Assembly (NCBI RefSeq): GCF_001894825.1
Contig: NZ_BCWY01000074.1
Coordinates: forward strand, 1-45,740
Reading direction: 5' to 3'
Length of the DNA stretch: 45,740 nt
Origin: Rhodococcus jostii NBRC 16295
GTDB lineage: Bacteria > Actinomycetota > Actinomycetes > Mycobacteriales > Mycobacteriaceae
Numbering within the stretch: position 1 is the stretch's first letter; each line of letters opens with the position of its first letter. The position numbers and the translations under genes were made by a program. Shown piece after piece: positions 24,872 through 32,408 of the stretch. The notes beneath the pieces are model-generated. The model was not told where the DNA came from. It made no database searches and saw nothing but the letters and a program-made list of their open reading frames with translations.

Positions 24872-25477
24872 ATGTGGTGGCTGATCGCGACGAGCGTGGT
24901 GGCGGGTGCGGGTGCGGGATGGGGTGCGCGCCGGACAGCCGGTCGGTACGGGGGAAAGGTCCGGCCGGGCTGGTGTGAGGCCGTGTGCGCTTTCGGCGTG
25001 GCCGGCACGGTCCGCGGTGGGGTCGCGGACACCGCACCGTGGTTGCTGCTGCCGTGCGCGACCGCGTTCTGGTGGTGGTGCGTTTCCCTGGCCGCCACCG
25101 ACCTGCGCGTGCGGAAGTTGCCGAATCTACTCACACTGCCGGGGTTCCTCGTGATCGCCGGTTTCGGCGCCGCGACCGGTTCCGCGGGCGCCGCCGTGCT
25201 CGGCGGGCTCCTGCTGGCATCGGCGTATCTCGCGCTGTTCCTCGGTGCGCCCGGTTCGATCGGCGCGGGTGACGTGAAACTCGCGCTCGGAGTCGGCGCG
25301 GCAACCGGCCTGGCCGGGGGAGAGGCGTGGGTGTGCGCGGCCGGGCTCGCGCCGGTGCTGACCGCGCTGGCGGGCTGCGTCGTCCTCGTCGTCCGGCGGG
25401 CGCCGCCGGCACTCCCGCACGGACCGTCGATGTGCGCCGCGACACTGGTCGCACTGTTCGCCGCGCACCTCACGTGA
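24872..25477 (+). CDS. Prepilin peptidase (A24 aspartic protease family)
   Basis: The 201-residue protein consists almost wholly of membrane helices and has the two catalytic Asp residues of A24 peptidases: Asp77 in ATDLRVRKLPN and Asp134 in IGAGDVKLALG. It lacks the N-terminal methyltransferase zinc domain of full-length PilD, so it is the short form. Its proteolytic targets would be type IV or Tad/Flp pilin precursors, but no pilin or secretion gene lies nearby. The position between aroE and aroC is conserved in mycobacteria (Rv2551c, from memory), suggesting the target genes lie elsewhere. The start ATG is 92 bases after the aroE stop. Confidence 0.88.
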   Translation: MWWLIATSVVAGAGAGWGARRTAGRYGGKVRPGWCEAVCAFGVAGTVRGGVADTAPWLLLPCATAFWWWCVSLAATDLRVRKLPNLLTLPGFLVIAGFGAATGSAGAAVLGGLLLASAYLALFLGAPGSIGAGDVKLALGVGAATGLAGGEAWVCAAGLAPVLTALAGCVVLVVRRAPPALPHGPSMCAATLVALFAAHLT

Positions 25478-25552
25478 ACGAGTGCCCGCGCTCCACCCGG
25501 TTGGGAGGACCACCGTCACTACCGAGTGCGGCGACATGGAAGGATATTGGGC

Positions 25553-26740
25553 GTGCTGCGCTGGATAACTGCCGGAGAATCCCATGGTCCCGCCCTCGTC
25601 GCGATGCTCGAGGGGATGGTCGCGGGCGTCGAAGTGACGTCCGAGGACATCTCGACCCAACTCGCGCGTCGTCGCCTCGGCTACGGACGCGGTGCGCGGA
25701 TGAAGTTCGAGGCCGACAAGGTCACCATCGTCGGTGGTGTGCGCCACGGGCGCACGCTGGGCGGTCCGATCGCCGTCGAGGTCGGCAACACCGAGTGGCC
25801 CAAGTGGGAAACCATCATGTCCGCCGACCCTGTGGACGCCGACCTGCTCGCCGATCAGGCGCGGAACGCGCCGCTCACCCGCCCGCGCCCCGGACACGCC
25901 GACTACTCGGGCATGCTGAAGTACGGATTCGACGACGCCCGCCCGGTGCTCGAACGCGCGAGTGCGCGCGAGACCGCGGCCCGTGTCGCGGCCGCGACGT
26001 TCGCCCGGGGTTTCCTCCGCCAGGTGTTCGGCGTCGAGGTCGTGTCGCACGTGATCTCCATCGGCGCCTCCGATCCGTATGTCGGACCCGAGCCCACCGC
26101 GTCCGACCTGGCCGCGATCGACGCCAGCCCGGTCCGTGCCTTCGACAAGGCCGCCGAGGAATCGATGATCGCCGAGATCGAGGCCGCGAAGCGGGACGGC
26201 GACACCCTCGGTGGTGTGGTGGAGGTGGTCATCCACGGCCTCCCCGTCGGTCTCGGCTCGTTCATCAGCGGCGCCGACCGCCTCGACGCGCGTCTCGCGT
26301 CCGCCCTGATGGGAATCCAGGCGATCAAGGGTGTCGAGGTCGGCGACGGTTTCGAGACCGCGCGCCGGCGTGGCAGCCAGGCGCACGACGAGATGCGTCC
26401 GGGACCGGACGGAATTCTGCGCTCGACCAACCGCGCCGGTGGCCTCGAGGGCGGCATGACCAACGGTGAGGCGCTCCGCGTTCGCGCCGCGATGAAGCCG
26501 ATCTCGACGGTCCCGCGCGCGCTGGCCACCGTCGACATGTCGACCGGTGAGGAAGCCGTGGCCATCCACCAGCGTTCCGACGTGTGCGCCGTGCCCGCCG
26601 CCGGTGTGGTGGCCGAGGCGATGGTGGCGTTGGTCGTCGCCCAGGCGGCGCTGGAGAAGTTCGGGGGCGATTCGGTTGCGGAGACCGCCGCCAACTACGA
26701 GCGCTACGCGTCCGGCGTCGCCGCCCGGCTCGCGCGATGA
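25553..26740 (+). CDS. aroC: Chorismate synthase
   Basis: The 395-residue enzyme converts EPSP to chorismate using reduced FMN. Signatures seen are the N-terminal LRWITAGESHGPALVAMLEG, RRRLGYGRGARMKFE, RPRPGHADYSGMLKYG, ARETAARVAAATFAR and the C-terminal NRAGGLEGGMTNGEALRVRA. The length is typical. The start is GTG at 25553 with a GGAAGGA ribosome site; a longer frame from 25526 adds residues not found in the family. It begins the aroC-aroK-aroB run; 38 bases separate it from aroK. Confidence 0.97.
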   Translation: MLRWITAGESHGPALVAMLEGMVAGVEVTSEDISTQLARRRLGYGRGARMKFEADKVTIVGGVRHGRTLGGPIAVEVGNTEWPKWETIMSADPVDADLLADQARNAPLTRPRPGHADYSGMLKYGFDDARPVLERASARETAARVAAATFARGFLRQVFGVEVVSHVISIGASDPYVGPEPTASDLAAIDASPVRAFDKAAEESMIAEIEAAKRDGDTLGGVVEVVIHGLPVGLGSFISGADRLDARLASALMGIQAIKGVEVGDGFETARRRGSQAHDEMRPGPDGILRSTNRAGGLEGGMTNGEALRVRAAMKPISTVPRALATVDMSTGEEAVAIHQRSDVCAVPAAGVVAEAMVALVVAQAALEKFGGDSVAETAANYERYASGVAARLAR

Positions 26741-26778
26741 CCAGCCCGTCTGCCCGCGCAGCGGGGCGGTGACCGGTG

Positions 26779-27285
26779 ATGGCACCGAAAGCCGTGCTCG
26801 TCGGGCCGCCGGGAGCGGGTAAGTCCACGATCGGGCGGCGCCTCGCGCAGGCGCTGGACCTTCCGTTGTTCGACACCGATGTGGCGGTCGAGGAAGAGGC
26901 GGGGCGCACGATCGCCGAGATCTTCGTCCAGGAGGGCGAACCGGCCTTCCGGGCGCTGGAGGAAGAGATCGTCCGTAAGGCCATCGAGAGCCACGAGGGC
27001 ATCGTCTCGCTGGGCGGTGGATCCATCCTGTCCGAGCGCACCCGCGAGTTGTTGAAGGGCCAGACGGTGATCTACCTCGAGATCAGCGTCGCCGAGGGGC
27101 TCAAGCGCACGGGGACCAACACCGCGCGCCCGCTCCTCGCCGGTGGCGACCCCCGCCAGAAGTACACCGAGTTGATGCGCAAGCGCCGACCGCTGTACCG
27201 GCAGGTGGCGTCCATCCGGATACGCACGGACGGGCGGAGCCCCGCCCGGGTGGTGCAGCAGCTGGTGGCGAAACTCGCCGAATGA
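26779..27285 (+). CDS. aroK: Shikimate kinase
   Basis: The 168-residue enzyme phosphorylates shikimate at O3. The P-loop is VLVGPPGAGKSTIGRR, the substrate Asp lies in LFDTDVAVEEEAGRT, the shikimate-binding Arg in GEPAFRALEEE, the glycine motif in VSLGGGSILSE, and the lid region around TNTARPLLAGGDPRQKY. The start is taken as ATG 26779 (MAPKAVLVG, identical to the M. tuberculosis start from memory); a GTG is in frame immediately before it. The stop overlaps the ATG at 27282 (ATGA), tying it to aroB. Confidence 0.96.
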   Translation: MAPKAVLVGPPGAGKSTIGRRLAQALDLPLFDTDVAVEEEAGRTIAEIFVQEGEPAFRALEEEIVRKAIESHEGIVSLGGGSILSERTRELLKGQTVIYLEISVAEGLKRTGTNTARPLLAGGDPRQKYTELMRKRRPLYRQVASIRIRTDGRSPARVVQQLVAKLAE

Positions 27286-27350
27286 TCGGCGGCCCCGGCG
27301 TAACAGAGACATCCGAGAATCTCGGACAAGACGGAGCGGAGCAGCAGACA

Positions 27351-28466
27351 GTGACCGAACCGGTACGCGTACAGGTGCAGACGGCCAACCCCTACCCGGT
27401 CATCATCGGGCGCGGATTGCTCGGCGAGCTGGTGGACGAACTCACCGGCACGCGGACGGTGGCGATCTTCCACCAGCCGCCGCTCGCCGAGACGGCGGAG
27501 GCGGTGCGTGCGGCGCTCGCCGAGAAGGGCATCGATGCGCACCGCATCGAGATCCCGGACGCGGAGGACGGGAAGGACCTCGCGGTGGCCGGGTTCTGCT
27601 GGGAGGTTCTGGGCCGGATCGGACTGACCCGCAGCGACGCCGTCGTCAGCCTGGGCGGCGGCGCTGCCACCGACCTCGCCGGGTTCGTTGCGGCGACGTG
27701 GATGCGCGGTGTGCGCGTGATCCACGTGCCCACGACGCTGCTCGCGATGGTCGACGCCGCGGTCGGCGGCAAGACGGGCATCAACACCGAGGCCGGCAAG
27801 AACCTGGTGGGGTCGTTCCACGAGCCGTCGGCCGTGCTGATCGATCTGGCGACGCTGGAGACGGTGCCCCGCAACGAGATCGTCGCCGGGATGGCGGAGG
27901 TCGTGAAGACCGGTTTCATCGCCGACCCGGTCATCCTCGACCTCATCGAAGCCGACCCCGAGGCGGCCCTGGATCCGACGGGAACGGTTCTGCCCGAACT
28001 GATCCGGCGGTCGGTGGAGGTCAAGGCCAAGGTCGTCGCCGCGGATCTGCGTGAGTCCGACCTCCGCGAGATCCTCAACTACGGGCACACCCTGGGGCAC
28101 GCCATCGAACGGCGCGAGCGGTACCGCTGGCGTCACGGCGCGGCGGTGTCCGTCGGTCTCGTGTTCGCGGCCGAACTGGGGCGCCTGGCGGGACGACTCG
28201 ACGACGAGACGGCGGACCGGCACCGCACCATCCTGGAACTGGTGGGCCTGCCCACCACGTACGACGCGGACGCATTCGGCCAACTGGTCGAGGGCATGCA
28301 GACCGACAAGAAGAACCGGGCCGGTGTTCTGCGGTTCGTCGTGCTCGACGGACTCGCCAAGCCCGGACGGCTCGAGGGCCCGGACCCGTCTCTGCTGGTG
28401 GCCGCGTACTCCGCCGTCGCCCGCGAGGAGAAGCCGGGCAGCGGCGGCGGGGCCATCCTGCTGTGA
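27351..28466 (+). CDS. aroB: 3-dehydroquinate synthase
   Basis: The 371-residue enzyme closes DAHP to 3-dehydroquinate with NAD+ and a divalent metal. Landmarks are IEIPDAEDGKDL, the NAD-binding SLGGGAATDLAGFVAATWMR, PTTLLAMVDAAVGGKTGINT, GMAEVVKTGFIADP and the metal-binding ILNYGHTLGHAIE and RHGAAVSVG. GTG 27351 (VTEPVRVQVQTANPYPVIIG) matches the family N-terminus. An in-frame ATG at 27282 that overlaps the aroK stop would add 23 residues of no similarity, although it could help translational coupling. No aroQ follows. The gene ends just before a strong hairpin. Confidence 0.96.
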   Translation: MTEPVRVQVQTANPYPVIIGRGLLGELVDELTGTRTVAIFHQPPLAETAEAVRAALAEKGIDAHRIEIPDAEDGKDLAVAGFCWEVLGRIGLTRSDAVVSLGGGAATDLAGFVAATWMRGVRVIHVPTTLLAMVDAAVGGKTGINTEAGKNLVGSFHEPSAVLIDLATLETVPRNEIVAGMAEVVKTGFIADPVILDLIEADPEAALDPTGTVLPELIRRSVEVKAKVVAADLRESDLREILNYGHTLGHAIERRERYRWRHGAAVSVGLVFAAELGRLAGRLDDETADRHRTILELVGLPTTYDADAFGQLVEGMQTDKKNRAGVLRFVVLDGLAKPGRLEGPDPSLLVAAYSAVAREEKPGSGGGAILL

Positions 28467-28486
28467 GGTAGCGACCGGAACGCACG

Positions 28487-28526
28487 GACGCGGCGGTGTG
28501 AGCGAATGCGCTCACACCGCCGCGTC
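28487..28526. terminator. Perfect 18-bp hairpin, bidirectional terminator between convergent genes
   Basis: Bases 28487-28504 (GACGCGGCGGTGTGAGCG) pair perfectly with 28509-28526 across a 4-base loop (AATG). It lies between the aroB stop (28466) and the stop of the convergent membrane-protein gene (28554), with no T-run on either side. The length and position suggest termination from both directions. Confidence 0.85.
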
Positions 28527-28553
28527 GTCTGTCGGTGTGGTGAAACCGGGGAG

Positions 28554-29291
28554 CTACTCGCCGCGGCGCTGATCGTCCGACGTGCGCTTGCCGAGGTCGA
28601 CCGGATCCTGCCAGCCGGGGTCCCCGCCCTCCGCGTGATCGAGATCCGACGTGTCCTCGCGGTAGTTGTGCACGGGTTCGAACACGGCCGTGTCGGCGTC
28701 GGACCCGGCGTAGCCGGTCTGCTCGTAGGCCTGGCCGGGGTAGTTCTGGCCGTAGCCCTCATCGTCGGCGACCGCTGCGGCCGCGGTTCCCCCCGCTGCG
28801 GCTCCGGCGGCCGCTCCCGCCCCGTGCGCCGCCGGCTGCCGTTCGCTGCGATCCTTCACGGATTTCTTGGAATCGCGGCCGACGAAGAACCGGCCGAGGA
28901 ACACGGCGAGCATGGCCGGAACGAAGATGAGCAGGACCGTGAAGGCGGCCCCCGACGTGATCTCGAAGAAGAACGAGTTCTGCGTGACGTTGAGGTCCGG
29001 GACGAGGTTGGCGAGCCAGCTCCCGACACCCGCGACGATTCCCCCGAGCAGGCCCGCCTTCAGCCACAACATCGTCAGGTCGGCGCCGTCCTCCGGATCC
29101 GGGTTCCGGCGACGGTCCCGGATGCCGTCGATGCCCGCCCAGACCAGTGCCACGAACACGACGATCAGCAGTGCGAGCCATCTCAGAGCGGAACCCTGGA
29201 GGGGCCACTGTGTGATCGACACACCGAGGATCACACGAACGAAAACATGTATCAGGGCCATGCCGAGGCCGCGTACCACCCACGCATTCAT
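28554..29291 (-). CDS. B-4DMT-type membrane protein (Rv2536-like)
   Basis: The 245-residue protein has four predicted membrane helices in the first 125 residues: GMALIHVFVRVILGVSITQ, LRWLALLIVVFVALVWAGI, LWLKAGLLGGIVAGVGSWLA and SGAAFTVLLIFVPAMLAVFL. Then come a basic segment (GRFFVGRDSKKSVKDRSERQ) and an Ala/Gly-rich, then acidic Tyr/Asp-rich cytoplasmic tail. The family is named from its likeness to four-helix drug/metabolite transporter halves, but no substrate is known. The position between aro genes and pepQ on the opposite strand matches M. tuberculosis Rv2536, from memory. A -10 element lies 6 bases before the ATG. Confidence 0.82.
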   Translation of the reverse strand: MNAWVVRGLGMALIHVFVRVILGVSITQWPLQGSALRWLALLIVVFVALVWAGIDGIRDRRRNPDPEDGADLTMLWLKAGLLGGIVAGVGSWLANLVPDLNVTQNSFFFEITSGAAFTVLLIFVPAMLAVFLGRFFVGRDSKKSVKDRSERQPAAHGAGAAAGAAAGGTAAAAVADDEGYGQNYPGQAYEQTGYAGSDADTAVFEPVHNYREDTSDLDHAEGGDPGWQDPVDLGKRTSDDQRRGE

Positions 29292-29297
29292 GGGCAC

Positions 29298-29303
29298 AGC
29301 GTA
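29298..29303 (-). promoter_or_regulatory. -10 element TACGCT, leaderless-type promoter of the membrane-protein gene
   Basis: On the minus strand TACGCT (TANNNT) ends 6 bases before the ATG at 29291. No ribosome site lies between. The region 29304-29413 up to the pepQ promoter shows nothing else clear. Confidence 0.5.
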
Positions 29304-29413
29304 ACCAGCCGGATTTACGGCGTGTGGTCTAACCCACAGGGTCGTTCTCTGGAACCTGTTCTCGCCGTCGACGGGGGCCGTCGATCCGTGCCCTCCGGGT
29401 GGCGATTTGCCGG

Positions 29414-29419
29414 TACGTT
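29414..29419 (+). promoter_or_regulatory. -10 element TACGTT, leaderless-type promoter of pepQ
   Basis: TACGTT ends 7 bases before the ATG at 29427. The intervening bases contain no Shine-Dalgarno sequence. Confidence 0.5.
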
Positions 29420-29426
29420 TGACGGC

Positions 29427-30530
29427 ATGCCTGCTGATCATGGTTCGCGGCGCGCGGCGTTGCGCGCGGCCCTCGCCGCCCGGGATCTCGACGCACTGCT
29501 GGTGACGAATCTGGTGAACATCCGGTACCTCACCGGGTTCACCGGGTCCAATGCCGCGCTGCTCGTGCACGCCGCCGACGCCGAGGGCGCCGAGGAGCGC
29601 ACGGTCATCTGCACCGACGGCCGTTACCTCACGCAGGTCGGGGAACAGGTTCCCGATCTGCGGGCCGAGATCGACCGCGCCAGCGCCGCGCATCTGATCG
29701 AGACGATCGGGCGTGGGAGCCCGTCTTCGCTGGCGTTCGAAAGTCACGTCGTCACCGTCGACGAGTTCGCCGCCTGGTCGCTGCTCGCGCCGGACGCGCG
29801 CCTGGATCCCGTTCCGGGGCTCGTCGAGGAACTGCGGATGGTGAAGGACGACCACGAGGTCGAGTTGCTGCGTGCGGCGTGCGCGGCGGCCGATGCGGCG
29901 CTCGCCGAGCTGATCGAGCGTGGCGGTCTCCGGCCCGGACGTACCGAGAAGGAGGTGGGCCGGGAACTGGAGGCGCTGATGCTCGCGCACGGAGCCGACG
30001 GCATCTCGTTCGAGACCATCGTGGCGGCGGGCACCCACTCGGCGATCCCGCATCACCGCCCGACCGAGGCGGTGCTGAGCAGCGGTGACTTCGTGAAGCT
30101 GGACTTCGGCGCCGAGGTGGGTGGTTACCACTCGGACATGACCAGAACGTATGTCCTGGAGCGGGCCGCCGACTGGCAACGCGACGTATACGAGCTGGTC
30201 GCGCGGTCGCAGGAGGCCGGCCGGGACGCCCTGCGCCCCGGTGCCGAAGTGTCCGCGGTGGACGGCGCCGCGCGCCGGGTGATCGAGGACGCGGGCTACG
30301 GGGAACTGTTCCTGCACGGGCTCGGACACGGCGTCGGCCTGGAGATCCACGAAGCTCCGGGAATCGGCAAGCTCGGCACCGGTACACTTCTGGACGGTGC
30401 GGCGGTGACCGTCGAGCCGGGCGTGTACTTCTCCGGGCGCGGAGGCGTGCGGATCGAGGACACGCTCGTGGTTCGTGAGCAGGGACCGGAGCTGCTCACA
30501 CTCACCACCAAAGACCTGACTGTCGTATAG
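29427..30530 (+). CDS. pepQ: Xaa-Pro dipeptidase/aminopeptidase (M24B)
   Basis: The 367-residue cytoplasmic metallopeptidase has an N-terminal creatinase-like domain (residues about 1-130: LDALLVTNLVNIRYLTGFTG) and a pita-bread catalytic domain. Metal ligands are visible as Asp in VKLDFGAEVGGYHSDMTRTY, His in LHGLGHGVGLEIHEAPG, Glu in VTVEPGVYFSG and Glu in VRIEDTLVV. It removes or releases residues next to proline. Its place immediately before efp, which helps ribosomes through proline runs, is conserved in actinobacteria. The gene ends 34 bases before efp. The ATG at 29427 is supported by the -10 element at 29414-29419. Confidence 0.95.
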   Translation: MPADHGSRRAALRAALAARDLDALLVTNLVNIRYLTGFTGSNAALLVHAADAEGAEERTVICTDGRYLTQVGEQVPDLRAEIDRASAAHLIETIGRGSPSSLAFESHVVTVDEFAAWSLLAPDARLDPVPGLVEELRMVKDDHEVELLRAACAAADAALAELIERGGLRPGRTEKEVGRELEALMLAHGADGISFETIVAAGTHSAIPHHRPTEAVLSSGDFVKLDFGAEVGGYHSDMTRTYVLERAADWQRDVYELVARSQEAGRDALRPGAEVSAVDGAARRVIEDAGYGELFLHGLGHGVGLEIHEAPGIGKLGTGTLLDGAAVTVEPGVYFSGRGGVRIEDTLVVREQGPELLTLTTKDLTVV

Positions 30531-30564
30531 ACGGTTTCGACCTTATCGAGGAGACGCGAAGCAA

Positions 30565-31128
30565 GTGGCTTCCACTAGTGATTTCAAGAACGGCCTGGTC
30601 CTGCAGATCGAAGGCCAGCTGTGGACGATTACCGAGTTCCAGCACGTGAAGCCCGGCAAGGGTCCCGCGTTCGTGCGCACCAAGTTGAAGAACGTGCTCT
30701 CGGGCAAGGTTGTCGACAAGACATTCAACGCCGGCGTCAAGGTGGACACCGCCACGGTCGACCGTCGCGACATGACGTACCTGTACCACGACGGCACCGA
30801 CTACATCTTCATGGACGGCGACACCTACGACCAGATCTCGATCAGCGAGGCCACCGTCGGCGACGGCGCCCGCTTCATGCTCGAGAACATGGCCGTGCAG
30901 GTCGCGACCCACGAGGACGTTCCGCTGTTCGTGGAACTGCCCGTCACCGTCGAACTGGTGGTCCAGCACACCGACCCCGGTCTGCAGGGCGACCGCTCCA
31001 CCGGCGGCACCAAGCCCGCGACCCTCGAGACCGGCGCCGAGATCAACGTTCCGCTGTTCATCAACACCGGTGACAAGCTGAAGGTCGACTCCCGCGACGG
31101 CAACTACCTCGGGCGTGTGAATTCCTGA
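30565..31128 (+). CDS. efp: Translation elongation factor P
   Basis: The 187-residue protein has the three beta-barrel domains of EF-P, which rescues ribosomes stalled at polyproline. The tip of domain I is FQHVKPGKGPAFVRTKLKN, with the conserved Lys in a PGKGP loop. In actinobacteria with this proline-flanked loop EF-P is reported to work without Lys modification, and no EpmA-like modification gene is present here. The C-terminal domain ends with NTGDKLKVDSRDGNYLGRV. The start is GTG at 30565 after a GAGGAG sequence that is somewhat far upstream (30549-30554). The stop abuts the nusB GTG. Confidence 0.97.
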   Translation: MASTSDFKNGLVLQIEGQLWTITEFQHVKPGKGPAFVRTKLKNVLSGKVVDKTFNAGVKVDTATVDRRDMTYLYHDGTDYIFMDGDTYDQISISEATVGDGARFMLENMAVQVATHEDVPLFVELPVTVELVVQHTDPGLQGDRSTGGTKPATLETGAEINVPLFINTGDKLKVDSRDGNYLGRVNS

Positions 31129-31638
31129 GTGTCCGGTACGCATAAGAAACTCGGCGCACGGCACAAGGCCCGCAAGCGCGCCGTGGATTTCCTCTTCGAG
31201 GCCGAGGCTCGAGATCTCGATCCGGTCGATCTCGCGACCGAACGCGCGGAATTGGCCGGTAAGGACGATTCCGTGGCACCGGTCGCTCCGTACACCGTCA
31301 CCGTGGTGACCGGGGTCGCGGAGAACCTGGACCGCCTCGACGAGGTGATCTCCTCCCACCTGCAGGACTGGACGCTCGAGCGGCTTCCCGCCGTCGACCG
31401 CGCCATCCTGCGCATCGCCGTGTGGGAGCTGTTCCACGCCACCGACGTGCCTCCGGTCGTGGCGGTGGACGAGGCGGTGGAGCTGGCCAAGCAGCTCTCC
31501 ACCGACGAGTCGCCGGGATTCGTCAACGGCATTCTCGGTCAGGTCGTGCTGGTGGCCCCGCAGGTGCGCTCGGCTGCGGCCGCGACGTCACGGCGCGCCG
31601 AGACCGCCGCCGACGAGTCGAACGACGCCCGCCCGTAA
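31129..31638 (+). CDS. nusB: Transcription antitermination factor NusB
   Basis: The 169-residue all-helical protein binds BoxA RNA with NusE (S10) in rRNA antitermination complexes. Family signatures are LGARHKARKRAVDFLFEAEA, WTLERLPAVDRAILRIAVWE and AVDEAVELAKQLSTDESPGF followed by VNGILG. The C-terminal 25 residues (AAAATSRRAETAADESNDA) are a disordered extension. It starts with GTG directly after the efp stop, so it belongs to the pepQ-efp-nusB unit. A strong hairpin follows at 31651. Confidence 0.96.
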   Translation: MSGTHKKLGARHKARKRAVDFLFEAEARDLDPVDLATERAELAGKDDSVAPVAPYTVTVVTGVAENLDRLDEVISSHLQDWTLERLPAVDRAILRIAVWELFHATDVPPVVAVDEAVELAKQLSTDESPGFVNGILGQVVLVAPQVRSAAAATSRRAETAADESNDARP

Positions 31639-31650
31639 GTTCGTGTCCCG

Positions 31651-31678
31651 CTGCGGGCCCGCGACTGCGGGCCCGCAG
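31651..31678 (+). terminator. Terminator hairpin after nusB
   Basis: CTGCGGGCCCGC (31651-31662) and GCGGGCCCGCAG (31667-31678) form a perfect 12-bp stem over GACT, 12 bases after the nusB stop. Each arm also contains the palindrome GCGGGCCCGC. It separates the efp-nusB unit from the pyr operon. Confidence 0.75.
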
Positions 31679-31714
31679 GTCAGGGGTCCGGGCCTGGCGT
31701 CGTCGACGCGCTGA

Positions 31715-31720
31715 TAAGCT
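31715..31720 (+). promoter_or_regulatory. -10 element of the pyr operon (TAAGCT)
   Basis: TAAGCT within CTGATAAGCTG fits TANNNT and would start transcription near 31727, giving a leader of about 50 bases that contains the whole PyrR-binding hairpin. No clear -35 hexamer is seen. Confidence 0.5.
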
Positions 31721-31740
31721 GTCCGCGTCAGGCATCCTTT

Positions 31741-31776
31741 AACGATCCGTCCAGTGAGGCGGAGAAGGAGGTCGTT
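31741..31776 (+). promoter_or_regulatory. PyrR-binding hairpin over the pyrR ribosome binding site
   Basis: AACGATCC (31741-31748) can pair with GGTCGTT (31770-31776) with one bulged T. This encloses GTCCAGTGAGGCGG, which matches the PyrR recognition pattern (UCCAG-GAGGC core). The right arm takes in the 3' part of the ribosome site AAGGAGG (31765-31771), 7 bases before the ATG at 31779. PyrR bound with UMP would therefore hide the ribosome site. Translational repression of this kind is known in Mycobacterium smegmatis, in contrast to attenuation in Bacillus. Confidence 0.8.
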
Positions 31777-31778
31777 GT

Positions 31779-32408
31779 ATGCGCGTGCCCGAAGGGTCTC
31801 GCCCCCCCGGGGAACCGGCGGAATCAACACCAGAGTCGTCCCCGTCCGCCGAGCCCGCACGGGAGCTGCTGTCCGCAGCCGATGTGGGACGGACCATTGC
31901 GCGTATCGCGCACCAGATCATCGAGAAGACCGCGATCGACGCCGCCGACGGCGAAGCGCCGCGTGTCGTCCTCATCGGAATCCCCACCCGGGGCACGACG
32001 CTCGCAGCGCGCCTCGCCGGGAAGATCGAAGAATTCTCCGGGGTGCGTCCGCCGGTCGGCTCCCTCGACATCACCCTGTACCGCGACGATCTGCGCACCA
32101 AACCGCACCGTCCCCTCGAACGCACCTCGGTGCCGGACGGCGGTGTCGACAACACGCTGGTGGTCCTCGTCGACGACGTGCTGTTCTCCGGCCGCACCGT
32201 CCGCTCGGCACTCGACGCCCTCCGCGATCTGGGGCGTCCGCGCGCCGTTCAGCTGGCCGTCCTCGTCGACCGCGGGCACCGCGAACTGCCGCTGCGGGCC
32301 GACTACGTGGGCAAGAACGTGCCCACCGCCCGCACCGAGGACGTGAAGGTGCTCCTGAGCGAACACGACGGCCGCGACGCGGTCATGATCTCCGGGGGGA
32401 AGAGCTAA
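31779..32408 (+). CDS. pyrR: Bifunctional pyr operon regulator / uracil phosphoribosyltransferase
   Basis: The 209-residue protein has a variable N-terminal extension (residues 1-28, Pro/Ser/Glu-rich) and the type I PRTase core: VVLIGIPTRGTTLAARLA, LDITLYRDDL and the PRPP-binding VVLVDDVLFSGRTVRSALDA. It binds pyr mRNA in response to UMP/UTP versus PRPP and may also make UMP from uracil. The ATG has a strong ribosome site inside the predicted PyrR hairpin, so it represses its own operon. The TAA stop directly precedes the pyrB GTG. Confidence 0.97.
   Translation: MRVPEGSRPPGEPAESTPESSPSAEPARELLSAADVGRTIARIAHQIIEKTAIDAADGEAPRVVLIGIPTRGTTLAARLAGKIEEFSGVRPPVGSLDITLYRDDLRTKPHRPLERTSVPDGGVDNTLVVLVDDVLFSGRTVRSALDALRDLGRPRAVQLAVLVDRGHRELPLRADYVGKNVPTARTEDVKVLLSEHDGRDAVMISGGKS

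Noticed and set aside
30549..30567. An efp start downstream of GTG 30565
   Set aside because: The ASTSDFKNGLVLQIEG N-terminus fits EF-P well, although the GAGGAG sequence is farther than ideal.
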